In this document: positions 35,320 to 46,127 of the stretch, piece by piece | Layout of the letters: each line of letters begins with the position of its first letter | Numbering within the stretch: the first letter of the stretch is position 1 | NCBI GenBank assembly: GCA_024336345.1 | Contig: JANFOG010000016.1 | Span: forward strand, 62,001 to 126,000 | Direction of reading: 5' to 3' | Source of the DNA: Mariannaea sp. PMI_226 | Lineage: Eukaryota > Ascomycota > Sordariomycetes > Hypocreales > Nectriaceae | Length of the DNA: 64,000 nt | Position numbers and translations under genes: made by a program | Notes under the pieces: model-generated | What the model saw: only the letters and a program-made list of their open reading frames with translations | What the model was told of the DNA's origin: nothing | The model's database searches: none

Positions 35320-37033
35320 GACAGCTTTTAAATACAAGAACAAAGCCTGGCAAAAAAAAAAAAGGTGGTGCTATCGGAGAGGCTCTGCCGCGTGCATGAG
35401 GCCACTCAGGCGAGCAGTTCAGGGGCGGTCGAGGCCGAATTGACCCGGGTGATGGTCAGAATCGAATGTTCAGCAATTGGGCTTTTCCGAGGGGCGCTCT
35501 GAGTTTGGGAGCCTGCGAACCAGCAGAAGCCAGGATCTGGACCCAGCTCTGGGATGGTTTAGGCTTGGGCTGCTTGGGCAAATCGGCTGAGGACGGCACT
35601 GGAGCGCCTCCGCACGAACTGTGAGGCACGCCACTTTTTCCCATTTTCCGGGTGGTCAGTGCCCGCTTTCGGTGCCGGCCTGGCAATATATGTCCATCGG
35701 TGAGTAAGTTGGCAGTTCCAGCCCTCCGTAAGATACGTAGTACTGATTAGGTACAGTTATGATCTTACTTTTGTTTACCTCACGCAGCGATACATCATTT
35801 GCCTTTGATCAGCTGATCAGTAAACGACCTTGTGCAGGATCCCGTGATCAAACCCAATGCTCGGCGTCCGGAGCTACAGATAGTGCGACGACAAGGGACA
35901 GTGTGTATGCAGTGCTGCCAAACTGTGAGGGGCCTCGGTGACCAGCTCTGGCAGAGCTTGGCCAAGTCGATTCTTGGATCGGCTGCACTGACACTGGCTC
36001 ACCATGAATGCTGCGCCCCTCCTGCTTTCCTGCTTTCACCGACGAGCAATATGGCGAAGGATGAAGATGAGTACGTTGGATGGTGTGCTGCTGAATGAGT
36101 AATTCACGTACGGAACTCTCTAGTGCCATCAAGATAAAAGCATTATAATCAAAGCTGATGGTTTTGACCGCTTGCTCCATGTTCTGTTCTTTGATAGACT
36201 CTCTGACAAAGCGACAGTGAAAGCGTCCATGCGGCACAAGCCAATAATAAACTCTGGGCAGCCCGCCATGGTTGAGAGGATAGCCAAATACCATGAGCCT
36301 GCGCTTGAGAATATTCTGATTCAAATTAACGACATCTGACTTGCGAATATTGTTTTTTATTACTACATCACATAGAAAACCAAATTATCAAACCCGTTGT
36401 TTGATTGTTATATATTGCTATTGATCAGCACGCATCTTGCAAATAAAATACAGCGCCTGACTTGCCACAACCTCCCCCACCATCATCACCTGGCTGATGT
36501 GCACCTGCCACCCGAAGGCCTCTTGTGATTCATCAAGTCCCGGGCAAGCTAGTACTCTTACGGCCTAGCGACACAGCCCCGCGTCCTGCGTCACTTGGTA
36601 ACTGGCTGCCTCGTCTGCCTGGTCCTCCCCTGCGCGCGCAGCGCCGCAGCGCCTGGCCACAGGAGCTCACAGGCCGCAGGCGCATCCAGGGAGCCTGCTT
36701 CCTTGTTAGGCTGCCTGGGTGTAATGACTGTGCTGTACCTTCTCCCACTGCTTCCGCCACCTCATATAATCAGGCAGTTGCCTCACACGCCGACCGCTCA
36801 TCTGTCCTGGTGCCACCTTCTGACAGCTAGGTGCGTCCGTCCGTCTTCGACATCCTGACGCAAACCTATCGTAACCTAATCACCTTTTCTCACTCCTTCA
36901 TCTTCTCCGCAAACGCTTTTTTCCTTGCATCTTCATTGAATCAAATACCACATCTTCCCCCGCCTCGACTTCGACTCATCTTATCCGCATACCGCTCTTT
37001 GCTCTTATCGGCAATATCCAAGAAACCGCCAGC
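35320..37033. other. Divergent intergenic region between HEM13 and ATG8
   Basis: About 1.7 kb. A minus-strand open frame at 35848-36324 (158 codons, no ATG start) and several shorter ones have no recognisable family and I do not call them. The 36830-37033 part is the pyrimidine-rich ATG8 5' leader. Confidence 0.4.
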
Positions 37034-37638
37034 ATGCGTAGCAAGTTCAAGGACGAGCACCCTTTCGAGAAGCGAAAGGCTGAGGCCGAGCGCATTCGTC
37101 AGAAGTACTCTGACCGCATTCCCGTGAGTATTTTGCACCTCATCTTCATCATGATTTCCGTCCCGTAGTCGCCGCCTTTCCGCAACGAAAGGCAACTGGG
37201 TAGCAACTGGTACGGCGGGGTGACCGCCTCGCATGTTTTGCTCATGTCGTCATCCGCCACCACCACAGACGCGTACGAATGGGCTTCCTGCTGACACAAG
37301 ATGGAACAGGTTATCTGCGAGAAGGTCGAGAAGAGCGATATCGCGACGATCGACAAAAAGAAGTACCTTGTTCCTGCCGACCTCACTGTCGGCCAGTTCG
37401 TCTATGTCATCCGGAAGCGAATTAAGCTCTCCCCCGAGAAGGCAATCTTCATTTTTGTTGACGAGGTCCTTCCCCCCACTGCTGCCCTCATGAGCAGCAT
37501 CTACGAGGAACACAAGGACGAGGATGGGTACGTTATCTTGGACCAATCAAACAAAAAAACAACAACCAGATCGCTAATATATTTGGCAGTTTTCTCTACA
37601 TCACCTATTCCGGCGAGAACACCTTCGGTTCTGCTTGA
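37034..37638 (+). CDS. ATG8: Autophagy ubiquitin-like protein Atg8
   Basis: Ubiquitin-like protein that is attached to phosphatidylethanolamine and builds the autophagosome membrane. Exons 37034-37123, 37310-37527 and 37590-37638 give 118 aa. The N-terminus [20 protein letters not shown] and the body ([20 protein letters not shown], then [21 protein letters not shown]) are almost invariant in fungi. The Gly of TFG is the Atg4 cleavage site; only Ser-Ala follow it. The first intron is 186 nt, long for this window. A pyrimidine-rich leader of several hundred bases precedes the gene. Confidence 0.98.
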
Positions 37639-38536
37639 AGTGTGTGCAGGTTCGACTAGTCATCCATACCATGTCGCGAATGATGCAGGCGTTACGGTTG
37701 TACTCGGAAGAATCTATTTGGCTGGAAGGAAATGACATTTTTTCATGTTATGGGTTATATTGCGCCACGACGTCTTGATATTGACTAGATCTTGCGTTTC
37801 ACTCCTCGATGCTCAGTCCTAGTCCCGTGTTCTTGGGGTGGGATGAGATATGGACCTAGGCTAACACTGAATTTTGGGATACTGCTGCTTATGCCAGGCA
37901 GCGTACGTCTAGGTTGACAAACTCTCTTGGACCTGATTGCGAGAAGATTTGGCTCTGATCTCCTTGGGTGATATTCTTAGAATTGCACAATTCGTGACGC
38001 CTTCTGTGACACATGGAATCATTGAGAGACGAATGACATAGGACTAGTCATGAGGAGTCTGTGAAGCAGGCCAAGGGCTCTGTTACCATGGATGAATTTG
38101 ACCCTTCCATATTCCCGCCCTCAATAAGTTAGATTGTTGTGGAAAACATATGTCCTCTTTCGAATATGTTCTAGAGATATGATTGTACTACCCGCGTACG
38201 TAGCCGGTTCATAAAATGGTATAGACTTGGCTACTGAGAAAGATGCTATGTTCCTACTCTTGGAGTATTTACCGGGGTCACCTAGACGTACAAAGCCCCA
38301 TCAAGCTGCTGATACGCATTATTCTTAAAGTGCTCTTGTCCCTTTGCGTGGCCCAATTGTCTTAATGCATGTGTCATTGATCACCTCGAGATTTGGTTAT
38401 TTTGGACTACATAATGAGAACGTTTATATTGAAAGTACCAAGGATGTGGCTTGTCGTATTTCCCACTCAAATTTACGCAACCTGGGGACTGAATGTCATG
38501 ATTATGAATAAACCCATACAACTTGGACATGGACAA
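37639..38536. other. Convergent 3' region between ATG8 and the methyltransferase
   Basis: About 900 bases with no gene recognised. The plus-strand open frame 38393-38851 runs antisense over the methyltransferase exons and is taken as a shadow. Confidence 0.45.
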
Positions 38537-39686
38537 TCACTTCTCGAAAGCCATGACAGCATAACGGAAACTCCCGTTGGCATATCCTCGTCGCATGGCT
38601 CGGAACGACTGGAGAAAAGCGATACCGTCCCGACCCTGCGTGAAGGCGAATGCCCACAGGGATGGGTTCTGCACCAATTTCCAAGAGATATCCCTAGAGA
38701 CTTCAGAATGGGGTATCACGGAAAGCATAAAGGTTTATTCATACCAAGTTTTTCGCACTTCCTGACTGATATCCTTGGGTTCAGCGAATACACTGAGACC
38801 GGCTTGTTTGGCCAGCTCAACGTATCCTTTCTGAGTGCAGAGAGGGGGTAGAAGCATACCGTCTTGTTATCAGCATCAGTGGGATACATATAGATGAGGA
38901 GAAATAATCAATTGCGCTTACCTTCAATGGGCTTTATGTCAACTAAGAAAGTCGACTCGTCCAAGTCTTCTGCCTTGAACCAGTCGGCCAACACCAGCTT
39001 CCCACTTGGCTGTAACACTTGCACAGCATTCTCAAAGAACAAAGTCTTATTAGGAAAGTGACTCAAAGCCTCACTGATCCAAACTGCGTCAAAGTGACTT
39101 TCTTTTTCGCTGAAGAAAGTACCCATTTTCTCAGCATCAAGCTCGATGAAGCGAACCTTACCTTTCCCAAGCTTAACGAATCCGTCGACATCTGAGCTTT
39201 CTAGGACTTCAGTAGGCGATCTCTCATCAACCTGCTTGCTCTCAACCTCTCGAGCCGCCTTGGTTAGACGGTTGGCAATCTCTACCTGCTTGGGCGAGAT
39301 AGTGATGCCAGTGACGGTGCAGCCATAGTTGGCTGCGAGGTAACGAGACGTTCCACCAATGCCACAACCAACATCAAGGACAGTCGAGTTTTTAGGCACC
39401 CGCGACAATTCGAGAAGAAGCTTGATAAGGCTGACCTGAGCCTCTTCTTTCGACCGGGTAGCCTCAGATTCCGGCGTCGGCCAATACCCGTGATGAATGT
39501 GCTCGCCCCTGATGAGACAGATGGTGATTAGTACCAAACAAATTGAGACGGACGTTGAGAATTGGAGTTGAGTCACAGAGCAGACGACGAATACGTGATG
39601 CTTGATTAGGACACGCACCAGAGGCTTAGATAGTAGTCACTGGCAAGATCGTAATGTAGCTTGATTCTATCCTTGAGTGCCTGCAT
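38537..39686 (-). CDS. SAM-dependent methyltransferase, tocopherol-methyltransferase-like
   Basis: Class I methyltransferase of 309 aa from exons 39686-39619, 39508-38922, 38862-38745 and 38693-38537. Conserved joins give the ending LSLW|GEHIHHGYW, IED|GMLLPP and RKTW|DISW, and all keep frame. Motif I reads VLDVGCGIGGTSRYLA (about residues 63-78), the form seen in gamma-tocopherol and sterol C-24 methyltransferases; the substrate side HIHHGYW is also of that type. ISEALSHFPNK and KLVLADWFKAED follow as motifs II and III. No signal peptide or presequence. The substrate is unknown: a small lipid or phenolic acceptor is likely from the family. No other biosynthetic genes lie next to it. Confidence 0.85.
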
Positions 39687-42600
39687 AGTTGAGTGAGTCA
39701 GGCCGAGAGGAGTGTCATACTGGCTACTCAGTTCGGTGGGCTGGTCATGAGGAGAAGGCGACAGAGCAGTGCTGGACGCCATTATGAGACGATTCCACAG
39801 AAAATACGGATGATTTGTATGATACCAGGGTCAAACACAAAGGCATCAGATTATCATGCCGAAGCTTCAGTTTGATCGTTCGTTTTTTTCCCTTTTTTTT
39901 CCTTCTTGGGAGGGGGAGTTTTGGAGGCCAAAGATGAGCAGATGATTAGAGATCCTCGGAGACCTCAAGCCGTTGGAGGTAGGGGCATCAAGACGCGGCA
40001 CAGCTGATGGCAGACAAGGACGTTTACCCCGCTGGCCTGTCTCACTTGAGGCGTCATGAGTTAATTACCCCTCCTTCGACCGCTCCTTTTCCCACCTGTC
40101 TTGGTCTACTCACGATTGGGGCAACTACGGAGGAAAATCAGTTGGAGTTTGTTAGGTGAGATGCAAGAAGAATGGCGCACAACTGCGAAAAAGAAAACAA
40201 AAAACATAGCACAAATGCAAAATGCAAGCAAATTCAAGTGCGAGTGGAAAACCCCAGAGATGGAGAGCGAACCTCGATTGCAAACCAAGTGTCAGGATCA
40301 GTGATCAGGAGCAGGACCAGCCGGGTACGTCATAACAGCACGTTTTGCCATGAGGGAGCCCACACGGAGTGCGCGATAGCTTCGCCATGCAAAAGCTACA
40401 ACTCAGTATGTGAAAGAGTTGCTACGGTAGGCAATGTCGGTATTCATATGACCCTAAAGGCCCTTCAGATGGCACCAAATGCCTCGTCTCATTAAAGTCA
40501 GGCGCCAGCACCCCCTTACCGCAACCGCCGGAGTACAGTTTGGATATCGCACAAGGCGTTTCTGCTATTTTCAGCATGGCGGAATTGGATGGCTGGCGTC
40601 GGCTGCTCACGAGCGCTTTGAACAGTTAAGCGCCGACGGGGAACAACTGTCGAGTGCTTGTGGCCAACCAATTTTGAACCCTAGCGACGCATCGAATCTC
40701 AAAGCTCAACGACCGAAGCTCGGACGCGCTGGGGCAGAAAGGACTTGGTCTGATGATTGGCTCATGGCCGCGTATTGTTCCATTCCATGGCGAAAATCAT
40801 CGCGCACTCTGGGCAAGATGCCACTGCTTGCCCGCTCTTGTGAGTTGCTTTTCGCTCACTTGATCCATATAGCCTACTCCGTACTGTGTTTGTTTACTAC
40901 TCCTCATTTGTTTTGCTACCTGCTATAGAACTATGGTATAGCCTTATGCCCAAGTTTCTATTTACGCGGGGTGGCCACAGTGGCCCAGGGAGTTCGTTAT
41001 GGTCCAAGCATCGCATTGAACACCCGCCGAAGGATGCCAGGAGATATCTTTGGTACCTAGTCTAATAACATGTATGTATGTACAGATCCCGGAGTGGACA
41101 GTACGCAGTACAGCGGCTAATCAAATCAGCACCATGTATGGCAAGGAGCCCTTAGCATGACGTCAGTAGGAAGAAATGAGCATTCGATTGAACCCTGAAG
41201 TGTCAATCACCAAGCAGCTGTAAGCAAGTAAACGACAAGCATCGGCGAACGAAGTCTCATATCTGTGATTCATAATCGATCGTCAGACACTCCTTTGAGA
41301 GACAGTTTCTTCGACATCTACTGTATTACTGATGTTTGCAAAGCGGCAGCCCACATCCACTTCCTTTGGATGAGATTGGCGGCGAAGCCGAGTGGATATA
41401 CGACCCCCTGCCATGGCGGGGTGCCATTTTTCTTTCTTTTGGCACCACCCGATCCAGGATCCAGGGGTCAGTCAGCTCTAGCCTTATTTCAATAGCATCG
41501 TCTTCGCGACACTTGATTGGGCACGAGGCCTTCTCATCAGCGCTTTCGACAGATCATCCTACATGCTTGAACCCTTATGTTTCCGACTGTTTCTTTACCG
41601 GCCCTGTGGTCGCCAGTCAAGTCGCCCCCAAAGTCACCATCTTGAATGATGGCCCCTGACGCTGCTCCATTTGCTGTCCTGGGGCTGGCCATGAAGCCAT
41701 GGGACTCACAACCTGGCGGGCCTGTAGTGGCGTCAGAACGTGTCCTCTGATGAAGTCAAACATGCGTTGTAGTTCGTATCCAAACACAATACTGGCTCTT
41801 CAAACCCCAGCTGATGGTAAGTGAGGCCTGGAACGAACCGATGCAACTCACGCATTCCTTCATTCCGGCGTTGTGCTGTTGCGTTGGTGACATGAGTCAC
41901 TTATATACCTCTCGAACTACTGACAGTTCATTCCCTCTGGATGCTTCTATTTTCAAGAGTGTGATATCGCGTTGTGTAAGTGTTTACACATTTTGAGAAT
42001 AAACGGAACATCCACTACCACTACTTCCATGCTTGCGGCAGGACCCAAGCAATAACACATCACATCTCGACATCAACGGCAACCCCCAACTCACCGCAGA
42101 GCCTCAACAAAAATTTCCGTAACCTCATTTCGTATTCCGGAGCCCTTGTTACGTACCAGGCCAGAAGAGCCAACCCTTGTTTCCCTTGGCTCTGTTTGGG
42201 ATCATCTGTGGTCCGGATTCAGCGAGCGCTGCGACTGGTTGCCCAATCCTAGTTGGGCGCTTACAGTCAAAGACACCCTCGTTCGAAGCGCTGCCGCCGG
42301 CTGCCAGCTGCCAACAAAGGAAAAAGGCCTTGCATCGGTCTCATTCTCCAGTCTTTTTCTGACCGAGCGTCTCTTTTTGCTTTATTGGTGAATCTAATTG
42401 TGGAGTGGCTTGGGTGAGTGAGTGCGACCTATTCAACTGTATACAATCACATGGCCTCTTTATTGTCTTTGGCCCTCCCGGAAATTTCTCTCCATTCGTC
42501 TTCCATCCATTCCTATACATACATTCTCACGCAACACGCAAGGCACCCTGTGCGTGATGCATTCATAGGTTCTGAGAGCTGGCATCTCTATTCGTTTTTC

Positions 42601-42810
42601 ATCTATTGTCTTGCCTTGTCTGACATTCTTTCAGTCCCCTCTGTTCTGAGTCCCTCTAATTCTGTTCGCGTTCTTCTTTTTTAATTTACATCAACAACAC
42701 TTTAACAACATCACACTTTTCAAAGGCAACAAAACTACTCTTCCCTCTCAGACTTACTTCCTTCAACCTCCTTTCATTACTCCTGGCGAGTATCCGAACC
42801 TCATACCAAG
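39687..42810. other. Long gene-free interval upstream of PRM1
   Basis: About 3.1 kb with no supportable gene. The longest frame (40479-40928, plus, 149 codons) has an erratic composition and no motif. Others at 41265-42684 overlap in several frames. The sequence just before PRM1 is rich in C and T, as in long fungal 5' leaders. Regulatory sequence or a non-coding transcript would be possible. Confidence 0.4.
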
Positions 42811-45003
42811 ATGTTATTTTCCTCACGGAAACCTGAGGACAATGGTACCTATCCGGCCGTCCCCGACACCCTCCGTACAGACTCATTTGAAATGAGCGAC
42901 ATGAACAAGCCGCAGGAACCTCGAATAGACACTGCACCAACTTACACCCCATATCTCAGCCTACGCTCGCGACTCTCTCAAATATGGCTCAACCGCTGGA
43001 CGATTCTGCTTCTTCTCGTTCTTGTCCGAGTCCTCATTCTCATTGCTAGTCTCAATGACAATGTCGGTGACGCCAAAGCCAAAGCCCTCTCGGCCTGCAC
43101 CAAAGTGGAAGATATTGGTAGTGCCATGGCCTCTATGCCTCATTATCTCTCGGTAGGAGTCAATGAGTTGGCTGCTTCCGGCATCGAGAAGTCAGTTGCA
43201 GCCATGGTCTCCGTGCTGGACTTGATGCTTCAGGCCGTGGCAGCCATGATCGTCTTTTATATCAATTTCCTCACTGCAACATACACCTGCCTTATCACCG
43301 CCATGGTCCATGGCACTCTCGATGTTGTTGCCAATGTTACAGAGGACGCCACTAAAGCTTTCAACGATCTCGTCGACACGGTCGTGGGAGAGATCAAAGA
43401 TATAGCTGGAGATTTGGAAAAGGGCATTAAGAAAGTCACCTCCAGTATTGAAGACTCCGTATTTGGCGATCTGGTCCCTGACATCCCGACTGTTAACTTT
43501 ACTAAGCCCGTCAATAACCTTCAGAACTTCAGCCTGGACTCGGGCGACTTTGTCAAGGATGTACGCCAACTCAACAAGGACCTCCCTACATTTAGAGAGG
43601 TCCAGAATCTCACGGCTGAGGCTATTAATATTCCATTTGATCTGGTCCGAAAGCTCATAGGCGAAGAGTTTGGCAACTACAAATTTGACCGAGATTCATT
43701 TCCAGTTGCAAAGAAGCAAGCACTTTCGTTCTGCTCGGACAATGACACTCTCAACCAGTTTTTTACCAAATTGTTTGAGCTCATTAAGGAGGCAAAGAAA
43801 ATATTCATTGCCGTACTTATTGTCCTAGCGATCTTAGCCATCGTTCCCATGGCTCTAATGGAGATTGCACGATGGAAGCGAGAACGTCACCATGCTCAGC
43901 TTATGTCCGAGAATGCCTACGATCCTATGGATGTTGTCTACATAGCCTCCCGATCGACCACTGCTAGCTTTGGCATCAAGATTGCCTCTCGCTTCAAAGG
44001 AAAGAAGCAAGTCTTGGTGCGCTGGTGTGTTGCTTACGCCACTTCTCCTGTTGCCCTTTTTGTTCTGTCTCTGGCAATCGCTGGCTTCTTCTCGTGCTTC
44101 TGCCAATGGCTTCTCATCAGAGCTATGAAGAACGAGGTCCCTCAACTGACGCAGGAAGTCGGTGCATTTGCGGATGAGGTTGTCACTAGCCTACAGAATG
44201 TGTCTGCGGACTGGGCCAACGATGCCAACGGTGTCATCACAAACCTAAATGATGATATCAACAAGAAGTTCCTTGGCCATGTCACCAACGCCACCGACGC
44301 CGTCAACGACACTCTGACAACTTTTCTTGATACCATGAATGATGGTTTGAACGAAGTCTTTGCCGGTACTATCCTTCTGGATCCGATTAAGACCGTCCTG
44401 TATTGCACGATCGGTAGCAAGGTTGAAAACGTGCAGAAGGGCCTGACGTGGGTTCACGACCATGCTAAGGTTGACTTTCCACTCTTCGACAACGACACCT
44501 TCAGTGCCGGAGCCAATCAATCAATCAGCGGTAACTCGGATCTCAATACGTTTTTGGCATCCCCGTCGAGCGTCACTACTGATGAAGTCTCTGGGGCTGT
44601 CCAATCCGTGATTACGTGGCTCCACAACAACATCATCCAAGATGTACTCATCTCGTCTGGTCTGCTTCTTCTCTATGTGATTGTTATCCTTATCGGGGTA
44701 ACCCGCACACTTGCTGGTATGGCAACCCCGGAAAAGAGCCGTGCAGAAGGTGGCATGCGGTATAATGGAGAGGACCGGCCGGAGACGGCTCAACGTGGCG
44801 GACATGACCAATTCGAAAGTCGGCAAGGCACCTCACTGCCTCATTTCGACTCTTCTCCTGGAGACGAGCCCCCTTACAGTACAGCACCAAGTGGGGGAGA
44901 CCGAACTCTCATGTCAGGAGGAACTGGCCAAGGTGTAGCACAAACCCATGGGCACCACCGGAATAACTCATACGGGCACTATGGGCTGGATGCCAAATAT
45001 TAG
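42811..45003 (+). CDS. PRM1: Plasma membrane fusion protein Prm1
   Basis: Multispanning protein that stabilises membrane fusion between mating cells and, in filamentous fungi, between germlings or hyphae. Single exon, 730 aa from ATG 42811. Hydrophobic segments are visible near residues 63-83 (LNRWTILLLLVLVRVLILIA), 130-160, 332-352 (IFIAVLIVLAILAIVPMALM), 410-435 (SPVALFVLSLAIAGFFSCFC) and 612-632. Two large extracellular loops with several Asn-X-Ser/Thr sites and amphipathic helices lie between them, matching the family's usual order. The C-terminal 90 residues are hydrophilic, rich in Gly, Ser and His. Codon usage is like the neighbours. Confidence 0.93.
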   Translation: MLFSSRKPEDNGTYPAVPDTLRTDSFEMSDMNKPQEPRIDTAPTYTPYLSLRSRLSQIWLNRWTILLLLVLVRVLILIASLNDNVGDAKAKALSACTKVEDIGSAMASMPHYLSVGVNELAASGIEKSVAAMVSVLDLMLQAVAAMIVFYINFLTATYTCLITAMVHGTLDVVANVTEDATKAFNDLVDTVVGEIKDIAGDLEKGIKKVTSSIEDSVFGDLVPDIPTVNFTKPVNNLQNFSLDSGDFVKDVRQLNKDLPTFREVQNLTAEAINIPFDLVRKLIGEEFGNYKFDRDSFPVAKKQALSFCSDNDTLNQFFTKLFELIKEAKKIFIAVLIVLAILAIVPMALMEIARWKRERHHAQLMSENAYDPMDVVYIASRSTTASFGIKIASRFKGKKQVLVRWCVAYATSPVALFVLSLAIAGFFSCFCQWLLIRAMKNEVPQLTQEVGAFADEVVTSLQNVSADWANDANGVITNLNDDINKKFLGHVTNATDAVNDTLTTFLDTMNDGLNEVFAGTILLDPIKTVLYCTIGSKVENVQKGLTWVHDHAKVDFPLFDNDTFSAGANQSISGNSDLNTFLASPSSVTTDEVSGAVQSVITWLHNNIIQDVLISSGLLLLYVIVILIGVTRTLAGMATPEKSRAEGGMRYNGEDRPETAQRGGHDQFESRQGTSLPHFDSSPGDEPPYSTAPSGGDRTLMSGGTGQGVAQTHGHHRNNSYGHYGLDAKY

Positions 45004-45210
45004 ACGACGCATGAATATGCAACGGAACCTTCACAGGTCGACAAAAGGAAGAATGTTTACTGTATCTCCTTGCTCTTGGCCTGGCTGGACCGTGCCGAGA
45101 GATTATTCGTCTGCTGACTGAATGCACAAGTAGACGTAACACATGTTTTTTTTTTTCTTTTTTTTATTCCAATCTTGATTTTGGCGTTGGGATTAGGACA
45201 TGGGAGGCGA

Positions 45211-45239
<29 letters not shown>
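45211..45239. repeat. 29-base cytosine homopolymer
   Basis: Uninterrupted C run about 210 bases after the PRM1 stop. The true length is hard to read by most sequencing methods, so it should be taken as approximate. Confidence 0.8.
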
Positions 45240-45241
<2 letters not shown>

Positions 45242-45598
45242 AACACCAAACACCTGATAGTTATTTCCGAAGTCCTTCTTGCATTAGATGAAGGGATGGA
45301 ATATATACCCTTTAATTATTGATACGATATGTCAAGGGACCAGTGGGAAAGGGAGGAAAGGCTGATAGAGATCAAGGATTTGAGCTGCTTTTGCTTACAC
45401 GGAAAACGGACTGGTGTACTCTACAGGCCTACAGCAAATTTTTATCTTGTTCGTATGCTATGGACTGGAGTATTACAGTAAAAGAAAAATAAATGTCAAT
45501 GTGATTAACAGCATGATGAAACCCTCCTCGCTGTGATGTGATCTTGCCGTAGAGTCTCTTCCAATAGCCTTCCCTCCCAGGCGGAAGTGCTGAACCGA

Positions 45599-45605
45599 TG
45601 ACTCA
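45599..45605. promoter_or_regulatory. CPC1/Gcn4-type site upstream of tryptophan synthase
   Basis: TGACTCA is the perfect core bound by the cross-pathway-control activator in fungi. It lies 523 bases upstream of the tryptophan synthase start. The regulated gene is inferred from position and pathway. Confidence 0.45.
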
Positions 45606-46127
45606 ATGCATACGGACAATCAAGGAGGGGCTTGGTAGTGATAAAGCCAGAGAAAATGAGCCAGTGTTGTGATGCTGATCAAGCCATCTATCTATCTACC
45701 TAGAGAGGCAGTCTTGACGGAGAAGCCATCCAACACCACATCATCTCTCCAAAAAGGAGCCGCTTTTTAGAGGAGGCAAAGGTGATTACCTGTTTCGGTA
45801 GGTCCGAGAAGCGGAGTGGGGCTGCATGCTGCAAGGCGGGAGCACCTGCAGGAGCGGAACGGGGGAAGGTGGCAGCGGAGAGCATCGTTCCGGAATCGGT
45901 GGCGCACTTTCCACCAAAAAAAGGCCGGTTCGATGGAAGTGGCGGGTGCGGGTGAAGCGAACTACCTACGGTGGAAGTCATAACTGAAAGGTGACTCTTG
46001 CTTTTAAAAACTCTCCGCCGCCGCTTTTCTTGAATCCTCAGCTTCGTACTTCGTACTTTCCACCAGATCCAGCCCCCGACTTCTCTACCTCTATCCGCAG
46101 CAAAGAAGCAGGAAAGACGAAGATCCA

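Larger units (their letters stand above)
45004..46127. other. Intergenic region between PRM1 and tryptophan synthase
   Basis: About 1.1 kb. It has an uninterrupted run of 29 C (45211-45239), a CPC1/Gcn4-type TGACTCA at 45599-45605, and the tryptophan synthase 5' leader. No gene is recognised. Confidence 0.5.

Noticed and set aside
35848..36324. Minus-strand open frame of 158 codons
   Set aside because: No ATG start and no recognisable motif; overlapping frames exist on the other strand.
38393..38851. Plus-strand open frame of 152 codons
   Set aside because: Lies antisense to exons 3 and 4 of the methyltransferase, which have conserved joins.
40479..40928. Plus-strand open frame of 149 codons
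   Set aside because: No family resemblance, no promoter or splice support and mixed composition in a gene-free interval.
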